Positions 43,120 through 52,094 of a DNA stretch of 64,000 nucleotides are shown here, one piece after another. The DNA comes from an uncultured Eubacteriales bacterium (GTDB taxonomy: Bacteria > Bacillota > Clostridia > Christensenellales > Aristaeellaceae). Where the stretch lies: NCBI GenBank assembly GCA_900542445.1, contig UQNN01000004.1, positions 1 through 64,000 on the forward strand, in the 5' to 3' direction. How positions within the stretch are numbered: position 1 is the stretch's first letter; each line of letters starts with the position of its first letter. The translations under genes were made by a program, and so were the position numbers. The notes below the pieces were generated by a model. That model had not been told where the DNA came from. It ran no database searches and saw nothing but the letters and a program-made list of their open reading frames with translations.

Positions 43120-43855
43120 AACCGTCTGCGTGGCGTTTGCGATGTTTTCCGCGCTGCCCGTGCCGCATGTAGACTGGAACGAACGGAACATGCGCTATGC
43201 GATGGCGGCGTTTCCGCTCGTCGGCGCGGTCATCGGCGCGCTGTGGTGCGTCTGCGGCCTGCTCCCCCTGCCGGATATGCTGAAGGCGGCGGGCTTCTGC
43301 CTGATTCCCGTCGCGGCGACGGGCGGCATTCATCTGGACGGTTTTGCGGATACGTCCGACGCGCTTTCCAGCTATGGCGACAGGGAAAAGAAGCTGGCGA
43401 TTCTCAAAGACCCGCACTGCGGCGCGTTCGCGGTGATCCGCCTGTGCGGCTATTTCGTGCTGTATTTCGCGCTCTGCGCCTGTCTGCGCTTTACGCCGCG
43501 CGTGGGCGCGGTCTGGACGCTGGCGCTCGTGCTGGAACGCGCCTTATCCGGCTATGCGGTTGCGACGTTCCCGATGGCGAAGAACACGGGGCTGGCGCAC
43601 ACGTTCGCCACGGCGGCGGATAAGCGGCGCGTGCAGATCGTCCTGCTGGCGGTGAGCGTCTGCGTCGGCGCGGGCATGGCGCTGCTGGGCGGCGGGCTGC
43701 TTGCGCTGGCGGCGCTGGCTGTCCTTTGGCGGTATCGCGCCGTGGCGGCGAAGCAGTTCGGCGGCATTACGGGCGATCTGGCGGGCTGGTTTTTGCAGCG
43801 CGCAGAGCTTGTCATGCTGGCGGCACTGCTGATTTCGGAGGGGTGGATCGGGTGA
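43106..43855 (+). CDS. cobS: Cobalamin 5'-phosphate synthase
   Basis: 249 residues from TTG 43106, eight bases after GGGAGG. Integral membrane protein with the CobS signature GGIHLDGFADTSDALSSYGD (metal-binding Asp cluster) and KDPHCGAFAVI, then MAKNTGLAHTF and several helices. It joins GDP-cobinamide to alpha-ribazole phosphate. Overlaps on both sides suggest coupled translation. Confidence 0.93.
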   Translation: MVVLETVCVAFAMFSALPVPHVDWNERNMRYAMAAFPLVGAVIGALWCVCGLLPLPDMLKAAGFCLIPVAATGGIHLDGFADTSDALSSYGDREKKLAILKDPHCGAFAVIRLCGYFVLYFALCACLRFTPRVGAVWTLALVLERALSGYAVATFPMAKNTGLAHTFATAADKRRVQIVLLAVSVCVGAGMALLGGGLLALAALAVLWRYRAVAAKQFGGITGDLAGWFLQRAELVMLAALLISEGWIG

Positions 43856-44169
43856 TTTTCATCACAGGGCCGCTGTACAGCGGCAAGCGGACGTTCGCCG
43901 GAAAACTCGGCGGGCGGCAGATTTTCGACGTGCAGAATCTCGCGGCTCAGGCCGACGATTTGGAGTGGCTGGCGGACGAGCTGGCGGCGGATTACGACGT
44001 GACGGCGGCGACGGAAATCGGCGGCGGCATTGTGCCGATGGACGCGGGCGAGCGGCGCGCGCGGGAGGCGGCCGGGCGGCTGGCCTGCCTGCTGGCGGCG
44101 CGCGCGGACACGGTGATCGAGATGTTTTGCGGCATTCCGACCGTGCTCAAGGGGGACATGCCATGCTGA
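43852..44169 (+). CDS. Short CobU-like P-loop protein
   Basis: 105 residues from GTG 43852, overlapping the cobS stop. The P-loop IFITGPLYSGKRTFAG and the ending DTVIEMFCGIPTVLKG resemble the first and last parts of CobU, but the central kinase/guanylylation region is short. Small proteins of this kind are often encoded in cobalamin operons of Clostridia. Whether it is an active kinase, an accessory subunit or a shrunken paralogue cannot be decided from sequence. Confidence 0.65.
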   Translation: MIFITGPLYSGKRTFAGKLGGRQIFDVQNLAAQADDLEWLADELAADYDVTAATEIGGGIVPMDAGERRAREAAGRLACLLAARADTVIEMFCGIPTVLKGDMPC

Positions 44170-44759
44170 TTGTGCTGCTCCGTCACGGCCAGACGGCGTA
44201 TAACGAGCAGCGCCGCTATCAGGGCGCGGCGGATGTGCCGCTCTCGCCAGCGGGAAGAGCCGCGCTGAAAAAGGCCGATTTTGAGACGGAAACTGTCTAT
44301 GTCACCCCGCTGTGCCGAACGGCGCAGACGGCGCGGATTCTCTTTCCGCATGCGCGGCAGATCGTCGTTCCGGCTTTGCGGGAGATGGATTTCGGCGTTT
44401 TTGAGGGGCGCACCTATGACGAAATGAAGGACGACGCGGCTTATTGCGCGTGGCTGGATTCCGGGTGCGAAAGCGCCTGCCCGAATGGGGAAAGCAAGGC
44501 GGTTTTCTGCAAGCGGGTCTGCCGCGCGTTTGAAAAGCTGGCGGACGAGGCGCTTGCGCGCGGAGACGAGCGGCTGGTCATCGTCGCGCACGGCGGCACG
44601 CAGATGGCGGCGCTGAGCCGCTTTGCCGAGCCGCATCGGGACTATTACAGCTGGAATGCGCCGCCTGCGGGCGGCTTTGTGTTGAGCGCCGACGAATGGC
44701 GCGCGCGGCGGGCGCTGCGCGTGATAAAGACCGTTGGCTATGCGGAGGAACGGACATGA
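44163..44759 (+). CDS. cobC: Histidine phosphatase family protein, probable alpha-ribazole phosphatase
   Basis: 198 residues, ATG 44163, overlapping the previous gene by 7 bases. Catalytic histidine motif LLRHGQTAYNEQRRYQG, Arg in TPLCRTAQTA, Glu in ALREMDFGVFEGRTYDE, and second His in VIVAHGGTQ. Operon position makes it the likely CobC that removes the phosphate from alpha-ribazole phosphate or adenosylcobalamin phosphate. The ATGA overlap with cbiB supports shared function. Confidence 0.85.
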   Translation: MLIVLLRHGQTAYNEQRRYQGAADVPLSPAGRAALKKADFETETVYVTPLCRTAQTARILFPHARQIVVPALREMDFGVFEGRTYDEMKDDAAYCAWLDSGCESACPNGESKAVFCKRVCRAFEKLADEALARGDERLVIVAHGGTQMAALSRFAEPHRDYYSWNAPPAGGFVLSADEWRARRALRVIKTVGYAEERT

Positions 44760-45715
44760 ACATTCTGTATGCGATGCTGGGCGGCTTTGCGCTGGACTGG
44801 CTTTTTGGCGACCCGGCGTGGCTGACGCATCCCGTGGTCATCATGGGTAAAGCCATCAGCGCGCTGGAACGGGCTTTGCGCGCGCGCCTGCCGAAAACGC
44901 CAAGGGGCGAACGGTTGGGCGGGCTGACGCTGGCGATTGTGCTTCCGGTCGGCACGCTGCTGCTGACGGGCGGCGTCTGCCGGGTGCTGGGCGCGGTTCA
45001 TCCGCTGCTTGGCTTTGCGGTCGAGCTGCTCTGGTGCGCGCAGGCGCTGGCGGCGACCGGGCTCGCCCAGGAGAGCACGAACGTCTACCGCCAGCTGGAA
45101 AAGGACGACCTGCCCGCGGCGAGAAAGGCGGTCAGCCGCATTGTCGGCCGGGACACGGAGAAGCTGACGCGCGAGGGCGTGACGAAAGCGGCGGTGGAGA
45201 CGGTCGCCGAAAACGCGAGCGACGGCGTGATCGCGCCGCTGTTTTACATGATGCTCGGCGGCGCGCCGTTGGCGCTGACCTATAAGGCCGTCAACACGAT
45301 GGACAGCATGGTGGGCTACAAAAACGAGAAATACCTGAATTTCGGGCGCGCGGCGGCCAAACTGGACGACGCGGCGAACTACCTGCCCAGCCGGATTGCG
45401 GCGCTCTTGTGGATTGCCGCGGCGGCGCTGACGGGAAACGACGCGAAAGGCGCGTGGCGCATCTGGCGGCGCGACCGGCGCAACCACGCCAGCCCGAACA
45501 GCGCGCAGACGGAAAGCGCCTGCGCCGGGGCGCTGGGCGTTCAGCTGGCCGGGCCGGCGACCTATTTCGGCGAATACTACGACAAGCCGACCATCGGCGA
45601 CGCGGCGCGCGCGATCGAGCCGAAGGACATTCTGCGGGCCAACCGGATGATGCGCGTCGCCAGCGTGCTGGGGCTGATTGCCGCGACGGGGATCAGACTG
45701 ATGATAGGAGTTTGA
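44756..45715 (+). CDS. cbiB: Adenosylcobinamide-phosphate synthase
   Basis: 319 residues, several membrane helices. Family blocks are ALDWLFGDPAWLTHPVVIMG, TVAENASDGVIAPLFYMMLG, YKAVNTMDSMVGYKNEKYLN and SPNSAQTESACAGALGVQLA. It attaches aminopropanol (phosphate) to adenosylcobyric acid at the membrane. Named CobD in the aerobic scheme; CbiB is used here to keep it apart from the decarboxylase that follows. Confidence 0.93.
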   Translation: MNILYAMLGGFALDWLFGDPAWLTHPVVIMGKAISALERALRARLPKTPRGERLGGLTLAIVLPVGTLLLTGGVCRVLGAVHPLLGFAVELLWCAQALAATGLAQESTNVYRQLEKDDLPAARKAVSRIVGRDTEKLTREGVTKAAVETVAENASDGVIAPLFYMMLGGAPLALTYKAVNTMDSMVGYKNEKYLNFGRAAAKLDDAANYLPSRIAALLWIAAAALTGNDAKGAWRIWRRDRRNHASPNSAQTESACAGALGVQLAGPATYFGEYYDKPTIGDAARAIEPKDILRANRMMRVASVLGLIAATGIRLMIGV

Positions 45716-45718
45716 CAG

Positions 45719-46771
45719 ATGAAACTGGTACATGGCGGCGACACAGTCGGCTATCGGGAACGATACGGACATGACGCTTTGGATTTTTCGGCGAACGTCA
45801 GCCCGCTGGGTGTGCCGGAAGCGGTGGCGCGCGCCATCGGCGAGGCGGCGTTTCAGGCGGATCAATACCCCGATCCGCTCTGCCGCGCACTGACTGCGGC
45901 GCTGAGCCAGACGGAGGCTGTGCCCAAAGCGTGGATTCTCTGCGGAAACGGCGCGGCGGATTTGATTTTCCGGCTGGCTCTGGCGGAAAAGCCCAAGCAT
46001 GCGCTGGTTCTCGCGCCGACGTTCGCCGAATACGCGGCGGCGCTGGAAACGGTCGATTGCGAGATTCATCGGCATATGCTGCGTGAAGAAAACGATTTTG
46101 CGCTGACGGACGACGTTTTGAATGCGATTGAGCCGCCCATCGACAGGGTGTTTCTCTGCCAGCCGAACAACCCGACGGGTCAGGCCGCGGACAGGACGCT
46201 CATGCGGCGGATTCTGGCAAAGTGCGAGGCCGTCGGCGCGCGGCTGGCAGTGGACGAGTGCTTCCTCGACTTTCTGCCGGATGGCGAAGCATGGACGATG
46301 AAGCCGGAGCTGGCGGCGCACCCCGGTCTGTTTATTTTAAAGGCGTTTACAAAGCTCTACGGCATGGCGGGCGTTCGGCTGGGCTACGGTCTCTGCGCAG
46401 ACGAGGATTTGCTTGCGCGAATGCGGCGCGCGGGTCAGCCGTGGGCCGTTTCGTCTTTGGCGCAGACGGCGGGACTGGCGGCGCTTGGGCAGACGGAATA
46501 TGTCGCGCAGGTCCGGACGCTGATAGAGACGGAGAGGCCGTATCTGCTGGAGGGGCTGCGGGCGCTGGGGCTGCGCGTGATCGAAGGCAGGGCCAACTAT
46601 CTGCTCTTCCGGGCGGATGAAACGCTGGGAGAGCGGTTGGAAAAACTCGGCGTGGTCGTTCGGAGCTGCGGCAACTATCCGGGGCTGGACGACAGCTGGT
46701 ACAGGACGGCGGTGCGCACGCGGCGAGAAAACGACGCGCTTCTGGCGGCGCTGCGGGAGGCGATGGCATGA
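45719..46771 (+). CDS. cobD: Threonine-phosphate decarboxylase-like PLP enzyme
   Basis: 350 residues. Aminotransferase fold I with GNGAADLIFRLALA, LCQPNNPTGQ, VDECFLDFLP, and the Schiff-base Lys in ILKAFTKLYGMAGVRLGYG. Close relatives are histidinol-phosphate aminotransferases, but location between cbiB and cbiP points to CobD, which makes aminopropanol phosphate for CbiB. The opening MKLVHGGDTVGYRERYG is CobD-like. Overlaps cbiP by four bases. Confidence 0.88.
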   Translation: MKLVHGGDTVGYRERYGHDALDFSANVSPLGVPEAVARAIGEAAFQADQYPDPLCRALTAALSQTEAVPKAWILCGNGAADLIFRLALAEKPKHALVLAPTFAEYAAALETVDCEIHRHMLREENDFALTDDVLNAIEPPIDRVFLCQPNNPTGQAADRTLMRRILAKCEAVGARLAVDECFLDFLPDGEAWTMKPELAAHPGLFILKAFTKLYGMAGVRLGYGLCADEDLLARMRRAGQPWAVSSLAQTAGLAALGQTEYVAQVRTLIETERPYLLEGLRALGLRVIEGRANYLLFRADETLGERLEKLGVVVRSCGNYPGLDDSWYRTAVRTRRENDALLAALREAMA

Positions 46772-48249
46772 GCAGAGCGAAGCGGATCATGGTGCAGGGG
46801 ACGATGAGCGGCGCGGGCAAGAGCTTGCTCTGTGCGGCGCTGTGCCGCATTTTTGCGCAGGACGGATACCGTGTCGCGCCGTTCAAGAGCCAGAACATGG
46901 CGCTCAACAGTTTTGTCACCCGCGACGGGCTGGAAATGGGGCGCGCACAGGTCGTGCAGGCTCAGGCGGCGGGCATCGAGCCAGACGTGCGCATGAACCC
47001 GATTCTGCTCAAGCCGAGCAGCGACACGGGCAGTCAGGTGATCGTGGGCGGCGAGGTGCGCGGGCAGATGAGCGCGGCAGACTATTTCAAGATGAAGCGG
47101 CAGCTCATTCCCGATATTCTCGCCGCGTTCAACAGCCTGAGCGAGGATGTGGACATCGTCGTCATCGAGGGCGCGGGCAGTCCGGCGGAAATCAACCTCA
47201 AGGCGGACGACATCGTCAACATGGGGCTGGCAAAGCTGGTGGACGCGCCGGTGCTGCTGGCGGGCGACATCGACCGGGGCGGCGTGTTCGCCCAGCTTTA
47301 CGGCACGGTGGCGCTGCTTGAACAGGAGGAGCGCGCGCGCATTGCGGGGCTGGTTATCAACAAGTTCCGCGGCGACGTGGAGATTCTGCGGCCCGGGCTG
47401 GCGATGCTGGAGGAAAAGACGGGCCTGCCCGTTCTGGGCGTTGTGCCGTATCTGCACGTGGAGATCGAGGACGAGGATTCGCTTTCCGAACGGCTGAATG
47501 CGAACCGCGCGGTTAAGCCGCTGGATGCGGCGGTCATCCGCCTGCCGCACATCAGCAATTTCACGGATTTCATGCCGCTGGAGCAGCACGAGCTGCTCGG
47601 CGTCCGCTATGTGCAGCGGGCGCGGGAGCTGGGGCGGCCCGATCTGGTGATTCTGCCGGGCACGAAAAACACGATGGAGGATTTGCTCTGGCTGCGGCAG
47701 AACGGGCTGGAAGCGGCGGCGCTCAAGCTGGCGCACGCGGGCACGCCGATACTCGGCGTATGCGGCGGCTACCAGATGCTGGGGCAGACGCTTGACGATC
47801 CGCAGGGCACGGAGAGCGGCAGGCCGATGGCGCTCTCCGGGCTGGGTCTTCTGCCGACGCGGACGGTGTTCGACGCGCAGAAGCGGCGCATGCAGGTGCG
47901 CGCGGCCGCACAGGGCGAACTGTTCGGCGGGGCAAGGCTGACGGGTTACGAGATTCACAACGGGCGGACGGAAGTCGGCGGCGCGCCGTTTTGCGTGCTG
48001 GAAGATGGAACGCCGGAGGGATGCGTCAACCGGAATGTGTTTGGCACCTATCTGCACGGCTTATTTGACAGCGGCGAGCTGACGGGCGCGCTGGTCAGGA
48101 TGCTGTGCGCGCGTAAGGGGATTTCGCCGACGCAGACGCAGCTGATGTCGATGGCGGATTATCGGCAGCAGCAGTTTGATTTGCTGGCCGACGGCGTGCG
48201 GCAGGCGCTCGACATGGGCGCGGTTTACCGCGCGATAAACACGGCTTGA
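46768..48249 (+). CDS. cbiP: Adenosylcobyric acid synthase (glutamine-hydrolysing)
   Basis: 493 residues. N-terminal dethiobiotin-synthetase-like ATPase (MVQGTMSGAGKSLLCAAL, then PFKSQNMALNSFVTRDGLEM in parts), GDIDRGGVFAQLYGT, and a C-terminal class I glutamine amidotransferase with nucleophile Cys in ILGVCGGYQMLG and His in GTYLHGLFD. It amidates four carboxylates of the corrin ring. Last gene of the operon. Corrin-ring genes are absent here, so the cluster does late steps or salvage. Confidence 0.94.
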   Translation: MSRAKRIMVQGTMSGAGKSLLCAALCRIFAQDGYRVAPFKSQNMALNSFVTRDGLEMGRAQVVQAQAAGIEPDVRMNPILLKPSSDTGSQVIVGGEVRGQMSAADYFKMKRQLIPDILAAFNSLSEDVDIVVIEGAGSPAEINLKADDIVNMGLAKLVDAPVLLAGDIDRGGVFAQLYGTVALLEQEERARIAGLVINKFRGDVEILRPGLAMLEEKTGLPVLGVVPYLHVEIEDEDSLSERLNANRAVKPLDAAVIRLPHISNFTDFMPLEQHELLGVRYVQRARELGRPDLVILPGTKNTMEDLLWLRQNGLEAAALKLAHAGTPILGVCGGYQMLGQTLDDPQGTESGRPMALSGLGLLPTRTVFDAQKRRMQVRAAAQGELFGGARLTGYEIHNGRTEVGGAPFCVLEDGTPEGCVNRNVFGTYLHGLFDSGELTGALVRMLCARKGISPTQTQLMSMADYRQQQFDLLADGVRQALDMGAVYRAINTA

Positions 48250-48314
48250 GGCCGCTCTCGCTTCCGCCAAAGTCTTATACACGCGGAAAACGGATTGCAG
48301 TCTTCAGCAAAGAG

Positions 48315-48372
48315 AAAAAAGGGTCTGTCTCAAAATGATTTTAGAGAATCATTTTGAGACAGCCCTTTTTTT
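48315..48372. terminator. Long palindrome: operon terminator or MITE-like element
   Basis: AAAAAAGGGTCTGTCTCAAA then ATGATT, loop TTAGAG, AATCATTTTGAGACAGCCC then TTTTTTT; the stem is ~25 bp with one bulge. The outer GGGTCTGTCTCAAAA resembles terminal inverted repeats of IS1182-like elements, so it may be a minimal element used as a terminator. The rest of 48250-48595 shows only the promoter of the next gene. Confidence 0.7.
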
Positions 48373-48524
48373 AGCGCATGGAAAACAACGGCCGGTTGGC
48401 CGAGCGGGCAGAAGCTTGAAGTTTTACAAGAATTTGGCAGGTATAATGATGGAGCGAGAGCGCAAGCCATCAGACCATTTGTCTATCCATTACAGAAAAT
48501 TTGCCGAAATTCAAACGAAAATAC

Positions 48525-48553
48525 TTGAATGCTTCCGGCGTTTCGACTATAAT
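48525..48553 (+). promoter_or_regulatory. Promoter of the phosphofructokinase gene
   Basis: TTGAAT (48525-48530), 17-bp spacer, TATAAT (48548-48553), 43 bases before the start codon. Confidence 0.75.
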
Positions 48554-48595
48554 AAACAAAGTTATTGCCTAAAAATTCATTTTCGGAGGTCATCT

Positions 48596-49819
48596 ATGGG
48601 AAACAATGCCATCGTCGGCCAGAGCGGCGGCCCGACATCCGTCATCAACGCCAGCCTTGCGGGCGTGTTTCAGGCATGCGTCATGCGCGGCGCGAACCGC
48701 GTTTACGGCATGCTCAACGGCGTGGAGGGATTGCTGAATGAGCGCGTCACCGATTTGAGCGCGACGCTTGGCTCTTCGCTTGAAATTGAACTGCTCAAGC
48801 GCACGCCGTCCTCCTATCTGGGCAGCTGCCGCTACAAACTGCCGGACAGTCTGGAACATCCGGAGGTCTATGAAAAGCTGTTTGCCATTCTCAAAAAGCT
48901 GGATATCGGCTATTTCTTCTATATTGGCGGCAACGACAGTATGGATACCATCTGCAAGCTGAGCGATTACGCCAAGCGCGTCGGCAGCGACATCCGCTTC
49001 ATGGGCGTGCCCAAAACCATTGACAACGACCTCATGCACACCGATCACACGCCCGGCTATGGCTCGGCGGCGAAATACATCGGCGTGGTGATGAAAGAAA
49101 TCATCCGCGATGCGACGGTGTACGGCACGAATTACGTCACCATCGTGGAGATCATGGGCCGCAACGCCGGATGGCTGACCGCCGCGGCGGCGCTGGCACG
49201 CGGCGAAGACTGCGAAGGCGTGAACATGATCTGCCTGCCGGAAGTGCCGTTCCATGTGGAGAACTTCATCGACAAGGTGGAACGCATGCAGCGGGAGAGC
49301 AAATCCGTCGTCATCGCCGTGAGCGAGGGTGTCAAGCTGGAAGATGGGCGCTATGTCTGTGAGCTTTCCGACGACGCGCACTTTGTAGATGCTTTCGGCC
49401 ACAAGAGCCTGACCGGCACGGCGCGCTATCTGGCCAATCAGGTGGCAGGCAAGCTCAAGACCAAGACGCGCTCCATCGAGCTGTCCACGCTCCAGCGCTG
49501 CGCGGCGCACGTCTCCAGCCGCACGGACATCACCGAGGCCTATCAGGTCGGCGGCGCGGCGGCAAAGGCGGCGTTTGAAGGGCATACGGGCGAAATGGTT
49601 GCGCTCGACCGCATTTCCAACGACCCGTATCAGTGCACGACGCATTTGGTGGACATCCACAAGATCGCCAACTTTGAAAAGAAAGTGCCGTTGGACTGGG
49701 TGAACGCCTATCACACGGACATGGGGCCGGAGTTCCTGCAATACGCCCGTCCGCTGATTCAGGCGGAGCTGACCCCGGTGTACATCGACGGCCTGCCGAG
49801 GCATATCTTCATGAAGTAA
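48596..49819 (+). CDS. 6-phosphofructokinase, pyrophosphate-dependent type
   Basis: 407 residues, ATG 48596 with CGGAGG upstream. Opening GQSGGPTSVINASL, then IGGNDSMDT and GVPKTIDNDL. In ATP enzymes the phosphate loop reads GGDGS and the later motif PGTIDND; the Asp after Asn and the Lys in PKTIDND are the features of PPi-using enzymes. MGRNAGWL, substrate-binding, is present. It phosphorylates fructose 6-phosphate, reversibly with PPi. Monocistronic. Confidence 0.88.
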   Translation: MGNNAIVGQSGGPTSVINASLAGVFQACVMRGANRVYGMLNGVEGLLNERVTDLSATLGSSLEIELLKRTPSSYLGSCRYKLPDSLEHPEVYEKLFAILKKLDIGYFFYIGGNDSMDTICKLSDYAKRVGSDIRFMGVPKTIDNDLMHTDHTPGYGSAAKYIGVVMKEIIRDATVYGTNYVTIVEIMGRNAGWLTAAAALARGEDCEGVNMICLPEVPFHVENFIDKVERMQRESKSVVIAVSEGVKLEDGRYVCELSDDAHFVDAFGHKSLTGTARYLANQVAGKLKTKTRSIELSTLQRCAAHVSSRTDITEAYQVGGAAAKAAFEGHTGEMVALDRISNDPYQCTTHLVDIHKIANFEKKVPLDWVNAYHTDMGPEFLQYARPLIQAELTPVYIDGLPRHIFMK

Positions 49820-49824
49820 GCGGA

Positions 49825-49878
49825 CTCCTTCAGTCACGGCTTCGCCGTGCCAGCTCCCTCGAAGAGGGAGCCTTTGGT
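49825..49878 (+). repeat. Dispersed repeat, family B (copy 4)
   Basis: CTCCTTCAGTCACGGCTTCG, CCGTGCCAGCTCCCTCGAAG, AGGGAGCC: two stem-loops right after the phosphofructokinase stop. Confidence 0.7.
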
Positions 49879-49884
49879 ACGATT

Positions 49885-49933
49885 AAAGCACAAACTCTAT
49901 CAAACCAGGTAGAGCTTGTGCTTGTTTTTATTT
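49885..49933 (+). terminator. Terminator downstream of the phosphofructokinase gene
   Basis: AAAGCACAA-CTCTA ... TAGAG-TTGTGCTT stem followed by GTTTTTATTT. Confidence 0.75.
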
Positions 49934-49957
49934 AGGCTCCAATAGCGCAAGAATAAT

Positions 49958-50006
49958 GCCTCCCTCTCAGAGGAAGACGGCTGCCGGAAGGCAGACGGAA
50001 GAAGTT
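49958..50006 (-). repeat. Dispersed repeat, family B (copy 5, inverted)
   Basis: GCCTCCCTCTCAGAGGAAGA, CGGCTGCCGGAAGGCAGACG, the inverse layout of copy 4. The following 160 bases to dctQ carry no gene that can be supported. Confidence 0.6.
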
Positions 50007-50166
50007 ATACAGCATATGATTCAAAACGCCGTTTATTTTCTGTTAAAGAAATCAAATCACGTGTCAAAAAATGACAACATCGCTATGAAAGCGGCGCCCG
50101 TTCACATAAAATTAAGATATCAGACGGCCGACGGAGAAAAGGCCAAACAAAGGAGGAAATTGTGTT

Positions 50167-50787
50167 ATGCAAACGGGCAAAGCTGGGGGAGGGGGAACGC
50201 CCATGAACAAAGGAGGATTTGCATCTGCGTTGGTCAGGCTCAACCACATCACGCACAGAATCGTGCTGTTCATCGCGCAGGCCTCCATTCTGGCGATGGT
50301 AGCCATTGTGACGCTGACGGTCATTCTGCGTTATTGTTTCAACACGGGGCTGTCCTGGGCGGAAGAAGTGCCGCGCCTGCTGGTGACGGTATTTGCTTTC
50401 ATCGCCTGCGCCATCGGCGTGCGCGACCACATGCACGTCGCGGTGAACGCGATCTACAACAAGTTTCCGGTCGGAGGAACGGCGCGCAAGGCGCTTGATA
50501 ACCTGACGGATATCGTGGTGCTGCTGTGCGGCCTGTTCATGCTCATCAGCGGCGGCGCGCGCACGGCGAAGCTCTTCACCCTGCCGGGCGTATTGCCGAT
50601 CACGGGCATTTCGACCGCGTGGCAGTATCTGCCGATTCCGGTCGCGGGCTTTGTGATGAGCTTTGATTCCGTTCTCTTTCTGACGGGTATTGTATCCCGC
50701 GACGACCTGCTCTATTCCGAGCCGGAAGTGGATTTCACCGATGAAGCGGCCGTTGCCGCCATGACGAAGGAGGCGGAGAAGAAATGA
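50167..50787 (+). CDS. dctQ: TRAP transporter small permease (DctQ)
   Basis: 206 residues from ATG 50167 (AAAGGAGG upstream). ATG 50203, after GGGGGAGGGGG, is equally plausible and would begin MNKGGFASALVRLN. Four membrane helices are visible (IVLFIAQASILAMVAIVTLT; LLVTVFAFIACAIGV; IVVLLCGLFMLISGG; IPVAGFVMSFDSVLFL), with the DctQ element TGLSWAEEVPRLL and RDHMHVAV. It partners DctM in sodium-driven uptake. The ATGA overlap joins it to dctM. Confidence 0.9.
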   Translation: MQTGKAGGGGTPMNKGGFASALVRLNHITHRIVLFIAQASILAMVAIVTLTVILRYCFNTGLSWAEEVPRLLVTVFAFIACAIGVRDHMHVAVNAIYNKFPVGGTARKALDNLTDIVVLLCGLFMLISGGARTAKLFTLPGVLPITGISTAWQYLPIPVAGFVMSFDSVLFLTGIVSRDDLLYSEPEVDFTDEAAVAAMTKEAEKK

Positions 50788-52094
50788 CGACCGCGACATT
50801 GGCCGGTTTGGTTTTGATCGGCGGATTTGTGCTCTTGCTGCTGCTGCGTGTGCCGATTTCCTTTGCGATGCTGCTCTCAACGCTGGGCAGCGCGATGGTG
50901 ACGGGCACGAACTTCTCCGTGCTGGTTCGCCAGATGGTGGACGGCGCGAACAACTTTTCGCTGCTCTCGATTCCGTTTTTTATCGTGATGGGTGAATTCA
51001 TGAGCGCGGGCGGCATATCCGAAAAGATCGTCGATCTGGCGAATCTGGCGGTGGGCCGTTTTCGCGGTGGCCTGGCTTACGTGAACGTGCTGGACTCGAT
51101 GTTCTTCGGCGGCATTTCCGGTTCGGCCGTGGCGGACGTGTCTTCGCTGGGCACGATCGTCATCCCGATGATGGTGAAACAGGGCTATGACGAGGATTTT
51201 TCCGTCGGTCTGACTGTTACCACAGCCTGTCAGGGCGTGCTTATTCCGCCGAGCCACAACATGGTCATCTATGCTTTGGCGGCGGGCGGCGTTTCCATCG
51301 GCACACTGTTCATGGCGGGTTTGCTGCCGGGCATAGCGCTGGGCTGTGGCATGATCATCATGTGCATGCTGATGGCCAAGCGCTACAATTTCCCCAAGGG
51401 CGAAGGCGTGGCGAAGGGCGAGGGCATCAAGATTCTGCTGCGCGGCATTCTGCCGATGATGACGCTGGTCATCATCATGGTCGGTACGGGCGCGGGCGTG
51501 TTCACCGCGACGGAGGCATCGGCCATCGCGTGCGTCTACACGATGTTCCTGTCGATGGTGGTTTTCCGTTCGGTGAAACTGCGCGACGTGGGGCAGATTC
51601 TCAAAAACAGCCTCAAGACGCTGGCGATCGTCATGACGCTGCTGGCGACGGCGAAGGCGTTTGCCTACATGATGACCGAACTGCGCATTCCGGCGGCGAT
51701 TTCCAACGGCCTGCTGAGCATTACGGATAACAGGTATATCTTGCTGCTGATCATCAACGTGATGCTGCTCCTGCTGGGCTGCTTCATGGATATGGCGCCG
51801 CTGATTACCATCATGACTCCGATTCTCGTGCCGGTCGTGACCAATCCGGCCATCGGCATGGACCCGGTGCATTTCGGCGTGGTGATGATCTTCAACCTCG
51901 CCGTCGGTCTGTGTACACCGCCGGTCGGCAGCGCGCTGTTCGTCGGCTGCGCCATCGGTAAGACGCCGATTGAACGCACGGCAAAGAACATGATGCCGCT
52001 GTATCTGACGATGGTGATTGTGCTCATGCTGGTTACCTATATTCCGGATGTTTCGCTGCTGCTTCCGCGTCTGCTGATGGGTTACGGCGCGTAA
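50784..52094 (+). CDS. dctM: TRAP transporter large permease (DctM)
   Basis: 436 residues, ~12 membrane segments. DctM family blocks are SIPFFIVMGEFMSAGG, FFGGISGSAVADVSSLGTI, PPSHNMVIYALAAGGVSIG and PAIGMDPVHFGVVMIFNLAV. It forms the transport channel with DctQ and receives substrate from the DctP protein encoded next. Its C-terminal ~190 codons are duplicated nearly unchanged at 53475-54061. Confidence 0.93.
   Translation: MTTATLAGLVLIGGFVLLLLLRVPISFAMLLSTLGSAMVTGTNFSVLVRQMVDGANNFSLLSIPFFIVMGEFMSAGGISEKIVDLANLAVGRFRGGLAYVNVLDSMFFGGISGSAVADVSSLGTIVIPMMVKQGYDEDFSVGLTVTTACQGVLIPPSHNMVIYALAAGGVSIGTLFMAGLLPGIALGCGMIIMCMLMAKRYNFPKGEGVAKGEGIKILLRGILPMMTLVIIMVGTGAGVFTATEASAIACVYTMFLSMVVFRSVKLRDVGQILKNSLKTLAIVMTLLATAKAFAYMMTELRIPAAISNGLLSITDNRYILLLIINVMLLLLGCFMDMAPLITIMTPILVPVVTNPAIGMDPVHFGVVMIFNLAVGLCTPPVGSALFVGCAIGKTPIERTAKNMMPLYLTMVIVLMLVTYIPDVSLLLPRLLMGYGA

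Noticed and set aside
48385..48420. tRNA-like start (GGTTGGCCGAGCGGG)
   Set aside because: Only a D-arm-like stretch; no acceptor, anticodon or T arm follows.
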